Positions 47,880 to 59,045 of a stretch of 64,000 nt of DNA are shown piece after piece. The first letter of the stretch is position 1, and every line of letters starts with the position of its first letter. Under the pieces are notes generated by a model that was given only the letters and a program-made list of their open reading frames with translations, ran no database searches and was not told the DNA's origin. Source of the DNA: Gordionus sp. m RMFG-2023 (Eukaryota > Nematomorpha > Gordioida > Chordodea > Parachordodidae); contig NC_088776.1 in NCBI RefSeq assembly GCF_954871325.1, positions 33,528,508 to 33,592,507 of the forward strand, read 5' to 3'. Made by a program: the position numbers and the translations under genes.

Positions 47880-48228
47880 AACAACCCGATTCGAGTAAAA
47901 ATTAAAAAAATATTTATCCAATCAATCTGTTCCGAATTTTTTTTTCAAAGATCTGAGTTCGATCCGATCTAATTTTAAATGTAAAAAATAAAAATATTTC
48001 GACGAAATTGTTAAAAGTTATATAAGTTGGAGAATAATAAACAATTTTGTAGTTATTCGTGAAAATAATATCATAAACACATTAGGAAAACAAAATAATT
48101 TAAAATTTTGAAAGCAAGGTCCCAACTAAATTATAAATCAATGTCTGAATTGGGCTGAGTCTGATAAAAGATCTGTTCGAGTCCTACTGGCCTTAGTTTT
48201 AGTCAGATTAGTGTGTGCAGGTCTCTAA
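47880..48228. mobile_element. Probable family B element, left end unclear
   Basis: The right end GTGTGTGCAGGTCTCTA (to 48228) matches TGCAGATCTCTA of family B. Inside are CCGATTCGAG, GAGTTCGATCCGATC and GGGCTGAGTCTG blocks spaced by A/T runs, as in other members. The left end was placed only by where this composition starts. Confidence 0.5.
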
Positions 48229-49189
48229 GAAGGACCGAATTGACTCCAACCCGGAAGGCTAATGGTATGTATCCAGTACTCTGCTATGAATATAGATATA
48301 GAAGGTATAAAGTTTGAGAATGTTGATGCAGACACTACTTATTTTAATAAAAGATTTTGAAAAAATTATGGTTTTGTAAATCTAAAAATAATAGGTTTTT
48401 TATTTAAGGATTTATCAATTCAAATAAGAAAAAACCTTATAAATTTTAACCACGAAGCGACATTTCACTTTATGTTCACTGAACAGTTTTTAATCATGGT
48501 TTTTGTAAATCAAAATGAATTTTCAGTCTCGGAGGAAGGTTTCATTATCAATAAAGGTTTTCATTTAGTTAAGCTTCTATTTTTTAAATATCAATTTCAA
48601 TAATATTTGTTTTTTTTTAAATAATATTACCAAAATATATTATTATTTTAGTTTACTTCTTTCTTTTCGTTTCTCTTTTATGTCAAACCTTTCTTTTCAA
48701 TTTCTAAAAAAAAATAAAACCGACAGGAGAATATGAATTACGAATATTTATTATTGTAAAATTTAATTATTTTATTAAATAATTTATTATATCGCATTCG
48801 TAAATCCATTTTACAAAAGTTATTGATGAGAGAAAGTTTAATAATAATCATTATTATCTTTAAAAGATTTGGCAATAAATAAAATATTTTATCTGCTCAT
48901 GCTTATGCTCAAATTAAAATTAATAAAATAAACCTATCCCGTAAAAATAAAAATTTAAAAAGAAACTAATACTCATAATTTTGGCAGACAAAATATCATA
49001 ATCGAATTTAAAATTTCTCACATTTATTGAATCAGAATCCATATACAAAATGATAATGAAAAGGTAATTTTAAAATTAGTTTTATTTTTCACGCAAAAAA
49101 TTTGACAATTTTCAAAAGTATGCATTAAATGTTGGTTAATTCCAAAAATAAAATATAATTTTTATAGTATATAGATATGTCATTAGCCT
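48229..49189. other. A+T-rich gene-free stretch
   Basis: No coding block or repeat end was recognised. Confidence 0.4.
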
Positions 49190-49344
49190 TTACAATCTAA
49201 AGAGTCTCAACTTTAAAAAAATTTTTTTTTTAGGAAATATTTGTCAAATTACTTTTTTATAATATTTAGGTATTTTCGATAAAATTTCAAAAGGCTCTTT
49301 GAATTTTTCAGAGGAGCCCCCTCTCCATCCGCAGGGACGCTACT
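49190..49344. mobile_element. MITE, family E, left end missing
   Basis: It ends CCGCAGGGACGCTACTG, like the right end of 38613-38814, preceded by the same TTTGAATTTTTCAG motif and A/T-rich body. The left CAGTGGCGTC end is absent. Confidence 0.6.
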
Positions 49345-50694
49345 GATTCGAATACTAAACATTTTGGGGATTCTTATTTATAATTAAATGATGGCCTGAG
49401 GCCAGATTATTAAATTTTAGTATCTTGGTCTTTAAGTAAATTCTTAATGTGGGACTTCAAATACGTCTCTGTCTTTCCAAAAAAAGTTAATTCGAATCCG
49501 ATTGATATTGCCGAGACAAATAAATAAATACTCAAAATTAAGTTAATTATATTTTTATATCAATCGTTATATCCCTTCGCTTGGTCTATGTCAAGTGTTA
49601 GCTAAACTTTAAGCCATTTTTAAATATAGGCATCAAAAAATCCAAAAATTTTTTTTTAAAAATATTATTATATTTTAATTATTTGGGAACTTGTAGTGCT
49701 ACTATGAAATGAGTTTTTCATATTTTTATCTATTTTTAATCATAATGTAATAAAAGTGTTCAAATGTGAAAATATAATTAAAGTTAGTTACGCTAAATAT
49801 GAAATATACAGTGCAATTTACTTCAACGTTAAATTATGTTTTCATAGTGTTTTATTTTGGTTTAAATTTAATGCATGTCAAGGCTCTATTATCACGTTTT
49901 TTTTTTATAATTTCTAATAAAAAACAAATTGATATACTGAAATATTTAGACTGGTGTTGTAATTTTATTTTTATAAAAATTCCTGAAATTTCTAAAAATC
50001 CCAAAATTAAATTTCATTTACTTAATTATTATGTATTATGATAATCAGTAAATTAATAAACTTTATTTTAGAGCATCTAGTATTATATTTGGGTTACTGC
50101 ATTTTTCAAGGGGTATATATTAATATTTATTTTATTAAGCCCCTATCAATATTAAAAATCTTATATTTAATAATATCAAAAATTCATTTTATATTAAAAC
50201 CTTTCTTTGTTGAATCTACTTACAACATGTGCTAGAACAACCTTCACACTCTATTGGGTACGTTGGTCTTTAAAATTTAATATCTTTTTATTTTGAAAAA
50301 GGTATCGTTTTAAGGAAATATTGATTTATGGTTTAAAATATAGAACTTCGGGTTTTAAGGAAAAGTGTCCCAAACTTCTTCGGTTCCCTTGTTATTAAGC
50401 TTAACTGTCTAATATGGGCAAAAATTGCCCATACCTTTTATTAATAATATTTTTCTTTTATAACTGATAGTAAATTTGTATATTTTTTCTGGTTGAATAC
50501 TATTATTTAAAGATGAACAATTTAATCAGAATTTTTTAAATAAGCAAGATAGGAAGGAAGGAAGGAAGGAGGAATTTGGTATGGGGAGAGGGGAAGATAA
50601 TTAAAATTTTTTAAAATAAAATTATGGTTATTTAAAAATATCAAGCATAAATTTATAAGGATTAATAACTATTTCTAATACACAATTTTCAATT
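49345..50694. other. A+T-rich gene-free stretch with a possible SINE trace
   Basis: At 49484-49500 GTTAATTCGAATCCGATTG resembles a Pol III B box, followed by an AAATAAATAAATA tail at 49518-49530. The A box is not convincing. Open frames at 49799-50041 and 50038-50235 are A+T-rich and unrecognised. A GGAA microsatellite lies at 50553-50572. Confidence 0.35.
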
Positions 50695-50868
50695 AATATG
50701 AATTATAAAAAATTAAATATATAAACCGGCATATTAAAAGCTATAAAATAAATGTGAATTAAAAATATTAAACGGATATAACCGGCGGATGAAAAACTAT
50801 AATATAAATATGAATTATAAAGTATTAAGTGGATATAGCCAGCATATATATCACTATAAAGTAAATGA
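50695..50868. repeat. 56-57-bp tandem repeat, about three copies
   Basis: Full units begin at 50725 (ACCGGCATATTAAAAGCTAT) and 50781 (ACCGGCGGATGAAAAACTAT), a partial one at 50838 (GCCAGCATATATATCACTAT), and a partial one precedes the first. The units share TGAATTA..A..ATTAA..GGATATA and differ by about a fifth, so the array is old. Confidence 0.85.
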
Positions 50869-51005
50869 CCCAAAAATAGAAATTTAAATGTTGGAAATAT
50901 AAATTATTACACAGGTTTCTTAGTAATAATTGTATTTTAATAACTTAAAAAGTATTCATGAAAAATATATAACACATTAAAAAATAAATATCACAAAAAA
51001 TATTT

Positions 51006-52643
51006 AGAAGCCTAAAATCCAATCTTCGTTGGGATTGGGTTAATTTTTTAATTATCTCATCCGTGCTTGGCGTCAAATGCCTATGAATATTCAAAAGGGC
51101 CAAACCCTTCAATATACTGTCAGATGTTGTACTTCTTAGGTATGTTTTTATTCTTATTATTCTCTCATTAGTTGCAGTACTAATGTGAAGAGTTGCTAAT
51201 ATATATAATAATTTTAATACATTGGGAAAATAATCTTAAAGATGTTTGGAATGATGCAAAGCATCCATAGCATTTTTTGGGACTATATCAACCATAGTTA
51301 ATCTTTTATACCATAGTTGGCATTTAACTATTAAGGAATCATAAAATACTTAACATCTTCATGAAAAAAAACTGCTATATTTTATTTTTTATCTATTGCC
51401 ATCTGAAAAAGGTTGGGAAGGCTTTTGTGTAAGTAATATCGAAAGATTGCTAAGTGCTGCTTGATGAATTAAAAACAGTTCATTTATTTGAGTTATAAAG
51501 TATCTAAGAGAGGGATAAAGACATTTATTTTATAATACTCTTCTACTGACCCTATATTAATGTTAGGACGATGAGCTTGCCTTGCTGCTCGAGGGAGACA
51601 AATTTTAAACTAGTATAACTCTGCTTTTGACTCAGCAATAACATATAAAATATGAAATTCTTCAACATCATTAGCCCTAATTTCCCTGAGTTCTAATAAA
51701 ATGTTTTCCGCTATTCTCATCGTCTCAATCAAGTCAAATATGTTTTTGAAAATATACATAAAAAGTTGTATAATATACATTCTAATGAGAAAAAAAAGTA
51801 TAAGTATTGAATCCAATGATTTGCTTGCTTCTGAGGAAATATCTCCTTCAGGCAATTGTGATATTTCAGTAAGAGCATTAATAATTCACCTTCAAACTCT
51901 AAAAAGCTGTTACTGCTTGATGGCGAAGACTCCATCTCGTTGGACAAACTTTTTGCAATTTCATTCTCCTTGTTAAACAAGAAGTTTCAGAAATAATTCT
52001 GTTACAGAATCCCCTAATACTTTAAATTTTATAAGACCACGAAAATTACCTTCATTATCATTATTATTGAAATTCAAGCTTCATGAATCCAAATGGCCAC
52101 GTAATTCTAGGCCCTGATCCACAATATAGAATGACCTTAATAGTTATTTGATCTTACATCTATTTTCTTTTGCTATTTTAATCCTATTTATGTTAATATA
52201 TGATAAAATGGTAATTATATCCACACCACATTTTGAATTAATTTGAAGAAATAATCAGTTCACAGCGTTTGTGATAATTTGTTTTTAACAAGATTGTCAA
52301 TTTTCCCAGCATCTTTGACTTGTTGAATGGAGTCTTAACAAGACTGTTAAGCTTAAATAACAGGACACATATCTTGCAATAAGCTCCATTGTCTCCGATA
52401 GAGAATTCTAGCCCTAACCATCTAGTAAAATAGATGTTTTAAAATTTTAACTTTCGATTAGCACATAAAGTTTGTGGATATTGAATTTGAGGGGTGGAAT
52501 ATAAATCTATTATTAAATAAAATATTTATCAATACCTTTTTAAGAACTATATGTTTTACTTCAAGGCTAATCCTTTGCTTTTTTGTAAGATGACTAGGAT
52601 TTTCATCCTCATCAATATGTTTAAAAAAATTTCTTATGTCCAT
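51006..52643 (-). pseudogene. hAT transposase (zf-MYM1/THAP0-like clade), near full length but broken
   Basis: The start is probably MDIRNFFKHIDEDENPSHL (52643). Later come LIETMRIAENILLELREI, RANDVEEFHILYVIAESK, ICLPRAARQAHRPNINIG then SVEEYYKINVFIPLLDTL, ALHHSKHL, FPNVLKLLYILATLHISTAT plus NERIIRIKTYLRS, STTSDSILKGLALLNIHRH and LTPSTDEIIKKLTQSQRR. The order is exactly that of hAT proteins related to zinc finger MYM-type 1-like and 52-kDa-repressor-like genes. Several stops and frame changes separate the blocks. The central RNase H-like region (52450-52000) is poorly preserved. It is the best guide in the window to this clade and supports the assignment of the copies at 44.0-44.6 and 55.6-56.3 kb. 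Confidence 0.85.
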
Positions 52644-52919
52644 AATTATTATTTGACAAGAAATTTGAAAATAATAGATAAATACGCCAAGGAAAACTTG
52701 AAATCGAAATTAATTGATAAAATAACTTAGTAAATAAATGTGATAAATAAATGTAATTAAATATATACTTAAAAAGAAAGAGAATGGATATAAAATAAAA
52801 CTTAATATAAACAATAATATTTTTGAAAAATTTATCCGGCATCTGCATTTTTTGGCTTTGGGAGGGATTCGCCCCTCCCCCCCCCCCCCCACGCCCTCCC
52901 CCTGCTGCGTACGCGCCTG
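51006..52919 (-). mobile_element. hAT element of the zf-MYM1/THAP0-like clade; right end identified
   Basis: On the minus strand the element starts CAGGCGCGTACGCAGCAGG, followed by a run of 14 G, and then the transposase remnant. The terminus at 52919 is followed by GAAGGATGG in a GGAA-rich stretch. A similar GGAA-rich stretch at 50553-50575 might mark the other flank, but no matching CAG end was found there. The left coordinate given is the end of recognisable transposase. Confidence 0.75.
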
Positions 52920-52997
52920 GAAGGATGGAAAGAAGGAGGGATAAGTTAAATAAGTAAGAAAAAAGATAAAGTGAAAACACTTGCGATGTTCTAAGTT

Positions 52998-53808
52998 GGG
53001 GAGACCGGGAATGGTTGGGATGAATAAATTCAATAATATTAGACTAATCTGAATAAGTAGAACATCTTCTATATCCTAAAAGTAGAGTTTATTTTAAATA
53101 ATTAATATATATTTTATAAAAACTATATTTTTTAGACAATTGATTGAAAATTATTTTTTTGGACCAACTATGATATACTCTGGATACTTTAGGACAAACA
53201 TATATGATAGTTGTTCCACTTATAAAATAGAGGTCTAAATAAATAAATTTAAAAATGGTATTTCACTAAGACTAGAGACTATGACATATTTTATTTTATT
53301 GATAATATCGTAATACATAATGAATAAATATTGGTTTTGAAGGGCCTAAAAAATATATATAATTATATAAATAATCTTACTTGTAGGTAACAATAAATTT
53401 ATGACTGAGGTTTTCGGATATAAATTTAAGCCTCCATCATCTTTTGTACAGGTGATCCTCTCCTCTTTAATGTGATTTCGCATAACTAGTAAATGGTAAA
53501 ATGAACTAAAATGGCCTGTCCCAACTATACTATGACCGAGCCCACTAACTTTATAAATATCACAGAATCATTATTAATTCTAGTTTATTGATTCTGAAAA
53601 TTTATCAGATTAAAAAGAATTTAAACTTTTCTAAAATTTATTTATTAAGATTTTAAAAGTTTAATTTATATAAATATATAAGATCAAGTATCCAATAATT
53701 TTTTATTATTTTTGGTATGTCAAAACAGATTGTTATGTTAAAATTTCCTGTCTAAATTATAACTGGGGTGACCTAATGTTCCCTTACTCATCGTACCCCG
53801 GTCTCCCC
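52998..53808. mobile_element. Element with GGGGAGACCGGG inverted ends
   Basis: Left GGGGAGACCGGGAATGG, right TCGTACCCCGGTCTCCCC, 811 bp apart. The same terminal motif bounds the core of the 37139-38433 element (GGGGAGACTGGGG), so they probably belong to one family, but this copy lacks the ~210-bp flanking arms. No protein recognised inside. Confidence 0.65.
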
Positions 53809-54673
53809 TAACATTCGTAAATCATAAAATGTTTTATATTGTAGGAGGGGTAATTGAAAATCATGTGTAATCATCTACTTTTCGAAGGGATCTTATTAGT
53901 CATGACACTTGTCTATATTAATACTTTGGTTCAAATTTTCTTTAGAAAAATTTTGAATACAATAAGTTATTATATACACTTATAATATTTATTATATGAA
54001 ACATAATTCAGGTTATTCAACTAATAAAAACTTATAATTTCTAATAAAATGTAATTACTTTTGACAGAAAATATTAAAAAGTTTCTTTTATAAGTTTATT
54101 ACAAATAAAATAAAAATAAATATGAGCGTCCAAAAGACGAAAATAATATTTTTTACAAATAACTTATTTTCAAATTTCAAAATAATAATAAGTAATTCAC
54201 ATAATATGCTTCAAATTAAGTATTTCTTTCTTTTGTTTTCCATAATGAAAGAAACCATTCTAAGATAATAGGCGAATGATAGACTGCTATTGAGCACTCT
54301 CTAGTTCCAAAATCATAGTCTACATTTGACTCATAGATATTTGATGTATTGTATATATTATTCATATCTCTCAAACAAAACTTTAAAGGGAGATTATTTC
54401 TAAGCCTGTTTAAGAAGAGGTAAGTAATTTGTAACTGCCTTTAACCTGTGGAATTAGATTTTAAGAGTTTATCACTTGCACAATCACAACAGGCTTCTTC
54501 TTTATTAGACAATGCATTCATAGATTAAAAAAGAGAAATGTCAGGTCAAGAATTGTTTGAAACTTTGTCTATTTCTATTGAGAGGAGTTGAGGGTAATAA
54601 TCGGTTGTAAATCATTCTGCGATTAGTGTCTATGTCTACCACCTAGATGGAAAGTTGCGGGAATGAGTCTGAC
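53809..54673. other. A+T-rich gene-free stretch
   Basis: No genes or repeat ends were recognised. The 8 bases just before the next element (AGTCTGAC) do not match those after its right end. Confidence 0.4.
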
Positions 54674-54957
54674 TAGGGGTGTGACGATACCACTTTTTGG
54701 AGGCCGATCCGATCCGATATTCCTGATATTAAATTGATATGGGCCGTACCGATCTGATATCATTTTAATTTTGCATCCTGTAAAGATACCAATGGTTTAA
54801 ACTTGTAATATACTTTTTATTAGTATAACATCTATAATTTAACTATACCATAACATGTCATTTAAATATATTATAATGATCAGTTATAGTTTATATTCAA
54901 TTCAATTGCAATTCTGGATATAAAATATTTTTATTGATAAATCACTTATTTATATAA

Positions 54958-55100
54958 TTAGTAATAACATTAATCTATTTACATAATAAGTAATAAACAA
55001 ATATATTATGAAATTTGAAATAAATATATTAAATAAAATTAATATATTTAAGATTTCTTTTTAGATACCAAAATTTCTAATTTATCAAAGGTCAGTCTGC
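54958..55100. repeat. Direct repeat, left copy (partner at 57315-57480)
   Basis: From TTAGTAATAACATTAATCTA on, this stretch matches 57315-57480 almost base for base over the first ~70 bases (ACATAATAAGTAATAAACAA, ATATATTATGAAATTTGAAA). It stays alignable through TTTCTTTTTAGA to GTCAGTCTGC here and GTCATTCTGC there. Confidence 0.88.
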
Positions 55101-55629
55101 GGCGATGGCAGGCGCGTCTCCAATGGGGGGAAAGGGGGAAATCCCCCCCCCCATCGCAAATTTGACTGTTTTCATAAATATCATTTTAAGCTAATAAAAA
55201 TTTTACCCCCCTCCCCCCCAGTACTTCAATCAAAATTTTATAAATATTTGAATATAAATTTTCCAACATAAAACTGATTTTTTATAAATAAATTTTATTA
55301 AAATTTCCTTTCCTTGTGAGTACATTAACATTTTTAAAAAATATTAATAAAATGAGATTGAAATCAAATGGTAATTTATTTTATTATTATATATAATTAT
55401 TTTATTAAATTCAAAATTATTAGTAAGTTAGAATTAATAAGTATTTTTAATATTAATTATTAATAAATATCTATAATTTTTTAAATATTTTATTATTACT
55501 TCGATTTTGTAGAACAGAAGAAATAGAAATACAAAAGTTAAATAAGGCTGAGCATGAAAAAAAGTAATGTGTCATCAGAAGCGATATCATTATTGAATTC
55601 AATCGATCAATCAGAGTTTATCATGTAAT

Positions 55630-56278
55630 TGATTTGGCGGAAAATATATGAATATTTTCATAATATTTATATAGACGTTGAATCGAAGGCTAAATTTTAT
55701 GATATAACACTAATTAAACCTCCTCTAGCACCTGGGCAATTATTGAGATGTTAAATAAATATTGGCTCAACTGAAGAATATTATAAAATATCCACTTTCA
55801 TCCCATTCTTAGATACTTTTTTATCGCAAATAAAAGTAAGGTTTTTAGATAAAAAACAAGTCTTTAGCAATCTTCAAGTTTTAATACCCAAAGATCCATC
55901 TTCGTTTTCTAATGCCACTATTGGTAAAATTAAATATTTAGCAAAATTTTATCCTATGATATTGATACTGAAATAAATTTAATCAGTGAATTCGAATTGT
56001 GGTATAAATATTTACTACGTTTAGCTATTTTACCTGAGCATGCTATTGATGCGCTCAATCGGTGTAAAGAAACCTTGGCTCAAATTACTAATATTTTGAA
56101 GTTGTTTTACATTCTACCATGTTTGCCTATTATAACATGTACGAATGAAAGGACTTTCCAACTTAAGAAGGTTGAAAACATATTTATGAAGTACTACTTC
56201 CGAATCTCGGCTAAATGGGTTAGCTCTGTTAAATATCCACAGAGATTTGGTTCCAAAGACAAACAAAATTCTTGATGA
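55630..56278 (+). pseudogene. hAT transposase C-terminal half (zf-MYM1/THAP0-like clade), broken
   Basis: Blocks in order: NIGSTEEYYKISTFIPFLDT and FLSQIKVRF (~55758-55845), DKKQVFSNLQVLIPKDPSS, a 92-codon frame (55997-56275) with HAIDALNRCKETLAQI, ILKLFYILPCLPIITCTNER, and in another frame STTSESRLNGLALLNIHRD then LVPKTNKILDELAT. The copy at 51.0-52.6 kb has the same blocks, e.g. IGSVEEYYKINVFIPLLDTL. The N-terminal finger and much of the catalytic core are missing. Several frame changes are present. Confidence 0.8.
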
Positions 56279-56413
56279 ATTGGCAACATTCCCATGAAAA
56301 TTAAAAATCACATTATAATTATAGTATTTAATAAAAAAAATTTGTATAATATTGTATTTGATATGAAGTTTAAAAAAATTTGTTTTTTAATTTATTTTCT
56401 AGTCAATATTTTA

Positions 56414-56637
56414 TAGTGTTGTTAAACGCCTCGTTTTTGAGCCGATTTTTAAAAACGGCTAACTCAGTTATTTATCCAGAAAAATATTATACAAGCCTGA
56501 AAATTTTGCTCATAGAAGGAGCAAAGGTCTAGACATATAGTATCGAAATTTCGAGGCTTAGTTAATATTTTCCTGGCGAAAATATTGAGTTAGCCGTTTT
56601 TAAAAATCGGCTCAAAACGAGCCGTTTAACAACATTA
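56414..56637. mobile_element. MITE, family A, perfect 8-bp target duplication, nested in the hAT
   Basis: A 224-bp foldback element, TAGTGTTGTTAAACGCCTCG ... CGAGCCGTTTAACAACATTA, flanked by ATATTTTA on both sides (56406-56413, 56638-56645). It is the most symmetrical copy: AGCCGATTTTTAAAAACGGC on the left mirrors GCCGTTTTTAAAAATCGGCT on the right. Confidence 0.94.
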
Positions 56638-57314
56638 ATATTTTATACAAATAAAAAAATTATATTATACTTATATTATATGTTTAAGCTGAGGCTAGTT
56701 TTTAAAGCAAATGTTATAAAAAAATGACATTAAACTTTATTTCACTAACTAAAAATAATAAAAAATAGGCTTGTAATATCCATTAGCACGAATTAGTAAA
56801 TAATAGTTACAAATAGAAATTATAATTATTATTAAATTATGAATAATTAAATGGAATAGCTAAAACGTAAGACCCGGCCGAAGGCCGGGGGAAAGCTGGC
56901 CGAAGGCCAGATAAAAGGGGTTTGGGGGCGAAGCTCCCCAAAAATCCTCCCCCCCCCCCCCCGCCCATAAGAAAATCCTGGATACGCCACTGGGCGATGG
57001 GGACTGTCAATTTCACTAAAAACAGTGAAGAGATTATCGCACACTTTTATAAACAGAATGCGCAAAAAAAATAACAATATGGCATAATGTTTATTAATTA
57101 ATTATTATTATTAAAAAATTAAACATAACAATGAATTTCGATTTTATTTATAAAAATAAATAGTTTTTTAGATATAACTTTTTTATAAAATTTTATTTTT
57201 GTTAAAAAAGCCATTTTTTATCGGATCGGAAAATTTAATATTATTTGTCGATAACCGATATTTTAAAATGGGTGAAACATCAGCCCGATCCGATAAAAAT
57301 ATCGGTACATCCCT

Positions 57315-57480
57315 AGTAATAACATTAATCTATATACATAATAAGTAATAAACAAATATATTATGAAATTTGAAATAAATATTTAAAATAATATTTAACA
57401 TTAGTATATCGAATATTTCTTTTTAGAAATAACAAAATTAATTACCAATTTACCAGAGGTCATTCTGCAGCTGTCAAAAA
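57315..57480. repeat. Direct repeat, right copy (partner at 54958-55100)
   Basis: It starts immediately at the right terminus of the TAGGGG-type hAT and is homologous to the inside of that element. So a second copy, or a rearranged part of the first, lies directly beside it. Confidence 0.85.
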
Positions 57481-57580
57481 TATCATGCATAATATTATTT
57501 AGTATATGGCATATACATGTTAGCGTTTCATCATCTTTGAATGCACTTAGAAGATTTGCTCCATTTATCAGTTACACAAC
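57400..57580 (-). pseudogene. hAT transposase fragment, BED-finger-type middle block
   Basis: On the minus strand 57400-57580 reads LINGANLLSAFKDDETLTC, then ICHILNNIMHDIFDS and SGKLVINFVISKK. These fit hAT transposase VTDxGxNxxxA ... C..H.LN..L...F and the K-L-x-x-F-V-S-K block, and parallel FTDQGANIKKALEG and NCSAHMLNTLLRNTF in the 13.8-16.4 kb element. It belongs with the direct-repeat copy of the TAGGGG-type hAT. Confidence 0.65.
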
Positions 57581-57640
57581 TATACATTTATTTAAATAAT
57601 TTTCTACTTCTGTGTATTCTTTTAAAATTAAATTGACTAC

Positions 57641-59045
57641 ACTTAATATTGACGCCTGTTTTCATTTCCCTTGTGGTCAAAACAAATGTTTTTATTCAAA
57701 ATTCTTAATGATAATAAGTCCTGTAATGGTTAAAAAAACTTCGATTTTTATAGTCATCCGTCCAAAGTGGTTATGGATAAGTAATTATTATTGATCATGC
57801 TTTTAATCTTAATTTTTATTTCATGGTATATTTTTGGACCTATAGTATTCATGTGAGTTTTCCGGTTCCCAACTTTTATATTTTGTTATCCATATGTAAC
57901 ACCAACATTTATCTCGTGTGCATTTAAAGATTGAAGATCTTTACAAATAAAATATATCTGACTTTTCTGTAAAAGTTTAAGCAAAATTTAGCATAAAGTC
58001 TCGCGATAAAAAATACCTAAACATAAAAAGAAAATAAAACTAACGAAATGATACCGGATTTTGTTTATAAGATGCGGAAGAATTTTAGTTTACATAAATT
58101 ATTCTTTTATAAAAAAGAACTAAATTAAATAAGAAAATATATAATATAATTATAAAATTGCAAATTTATATTTATAAAAAAATAATTTTAAAAATTAAAA
58201 TAATTCGCTATGTTCACGCCCGATCACGCCCGGGAAAAATTTTGGGAAGGCCCGTCACACCCAGTCACGCCCTAGAATTTAAAATTTATTCACACTCACG
58301 CCATACGCGTAATTTCACGGCCCGCGCCCAATTCCTCAATCACCTTGAACCATTACACCTATCTATGCCTGTTGTTAAAAGTTCAAATAGTCTTATTAAT
58401 CTCCCATGGTTTAGAGGGAGGTATCTTATTTGGGATTCCACTCCAGCTGTGATTCCCAGTTTTCCTCTAATCAATTAAACAGACTATAATTTTAATCTGC
58501 TCTTATATCATCCCCATATTAGTATAACAAATAACCGTAGGTCCTCATGACTTGTGATGCAAGGTTCAGGCTTGAGTGGAGTGATTTTGCATCACTCGAA
58601 GCTATAAATTCTTCAAAGATGTTTTTAAAATCCGGGACCAACCTAATAACAAAAGAATTCTACAAACAAAGGCCAGGTTTAATAAATTGAACCAGGCAGG
58701 AGGGAATTCCTTCAAATTTATTAATAAACCAGTTAAAAATTCACATGAGTAATATTTAATTTACTTATCATATTTTTAATTTCCCTTTTATTTACAAAGT
58801 AGAACCAAAATTATTTAAAATGATCAAATTTTACAAAGCCCAGCTAGGCTGTAAAATGATCAAATCTTAAAAACCCCGACTAGATCATATAAGTTTTTAA
58901 AAATTCCTACTGCTGTTAGCACAAGTATTATCGTGATAAAAGTATATATTTGAAAACATATGATCATAAAAATATTAGTTATAATTAGAATTTATTTGTC
59001 TAAATCTATAGAAAATTTTGTTCCATTGATAAAATGGTTAAATTA
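57641..59045. other. A+T-rich gene-free stretch with a CACGCCCG patch
   Basis: At 58212-58335 TTCACGCCCGATCACGCCCG, GGCCCGTCACACCCAGTCAC and CACGCCATACGCG stand out and look like subterminal repeats of one more transposon. The surrounding open frame (58158-58478) is probably accidental. No gene recognised. Confidence 0.35.

Larger units (their letters stand above)
55109..56992 (+). mobile_element. hAT element (zf-MYM1/THAP0-like clade) with perfect 8-bp target duplication
   Basis: An 1884-bp element from CAGGCGCGTCTCCAATGG to ATCCTGGATACGCCACTG. GGCGATGG lies on both sides (55101-55108, 56993-57000), an exact 8-bp target duplication. Long G/C runs sit near both ends (55125-55150, 56949-56962). 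It carries a plus-strand transposase remnant (55630-56278) and a family A MITE (56414-56637). It interrupts the TAGGGG-type hAT. Confidence 0.95.
54674..57315 (-). mobile_element. hAT element with TAGGGGTGTGACGATACC ends, interrupted by another hAT
   Basis: It runs from TAGGGGTGTGACGATACC to GGTACATCCCTA. Both subterminal parts carry GATCCGAT, CCGATATTCC and CGATAACCGATA motifs. Without the hAT inserted at 55109-56992 it is about 750 bp, a deletion derivative. On the minus strand just right of the insert, 57001-57077 gives VCDNLFTVFSEIDSPHR, and across the insert LTFDKLEILVSKKK. These fit the mid-region of hAT transposases. The flanking 8-mers (AGTCTGAC, GTAATAAC) do not match, so one flank was rearranged. 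Confidence 0.75.

Noticed and set aside
49799-50235. Two neighbouring open frames of 80 and 65 codons
   Set aside because: Ile/Leu/Phe/Tyr/Lys-rich as expected from random A+T-rich DNA, with no conserved motif.
52621-53033. Two overlapping minus-strand frames of 107 and 119 codons
   Set aside because: They run through the G-run and terminal region of a hAT element; Phe/Tyr-rich and Gly-rich low complexity with no family resemblance.
56847-57077. 76-codon minus-strand frame considered as a gene
   Set aside because: It starts in a hAT transposase fragment and runs across the junction into the terminal G-run of the inserted hAT, so it is a chance join.
58158-58478. 106-codon plus-strand frame with Arg/His/Pro-rich part
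   Set aside because: The unusual composition comes from the CACGCCCG repeat patch; the rest is A+T-rich noise.
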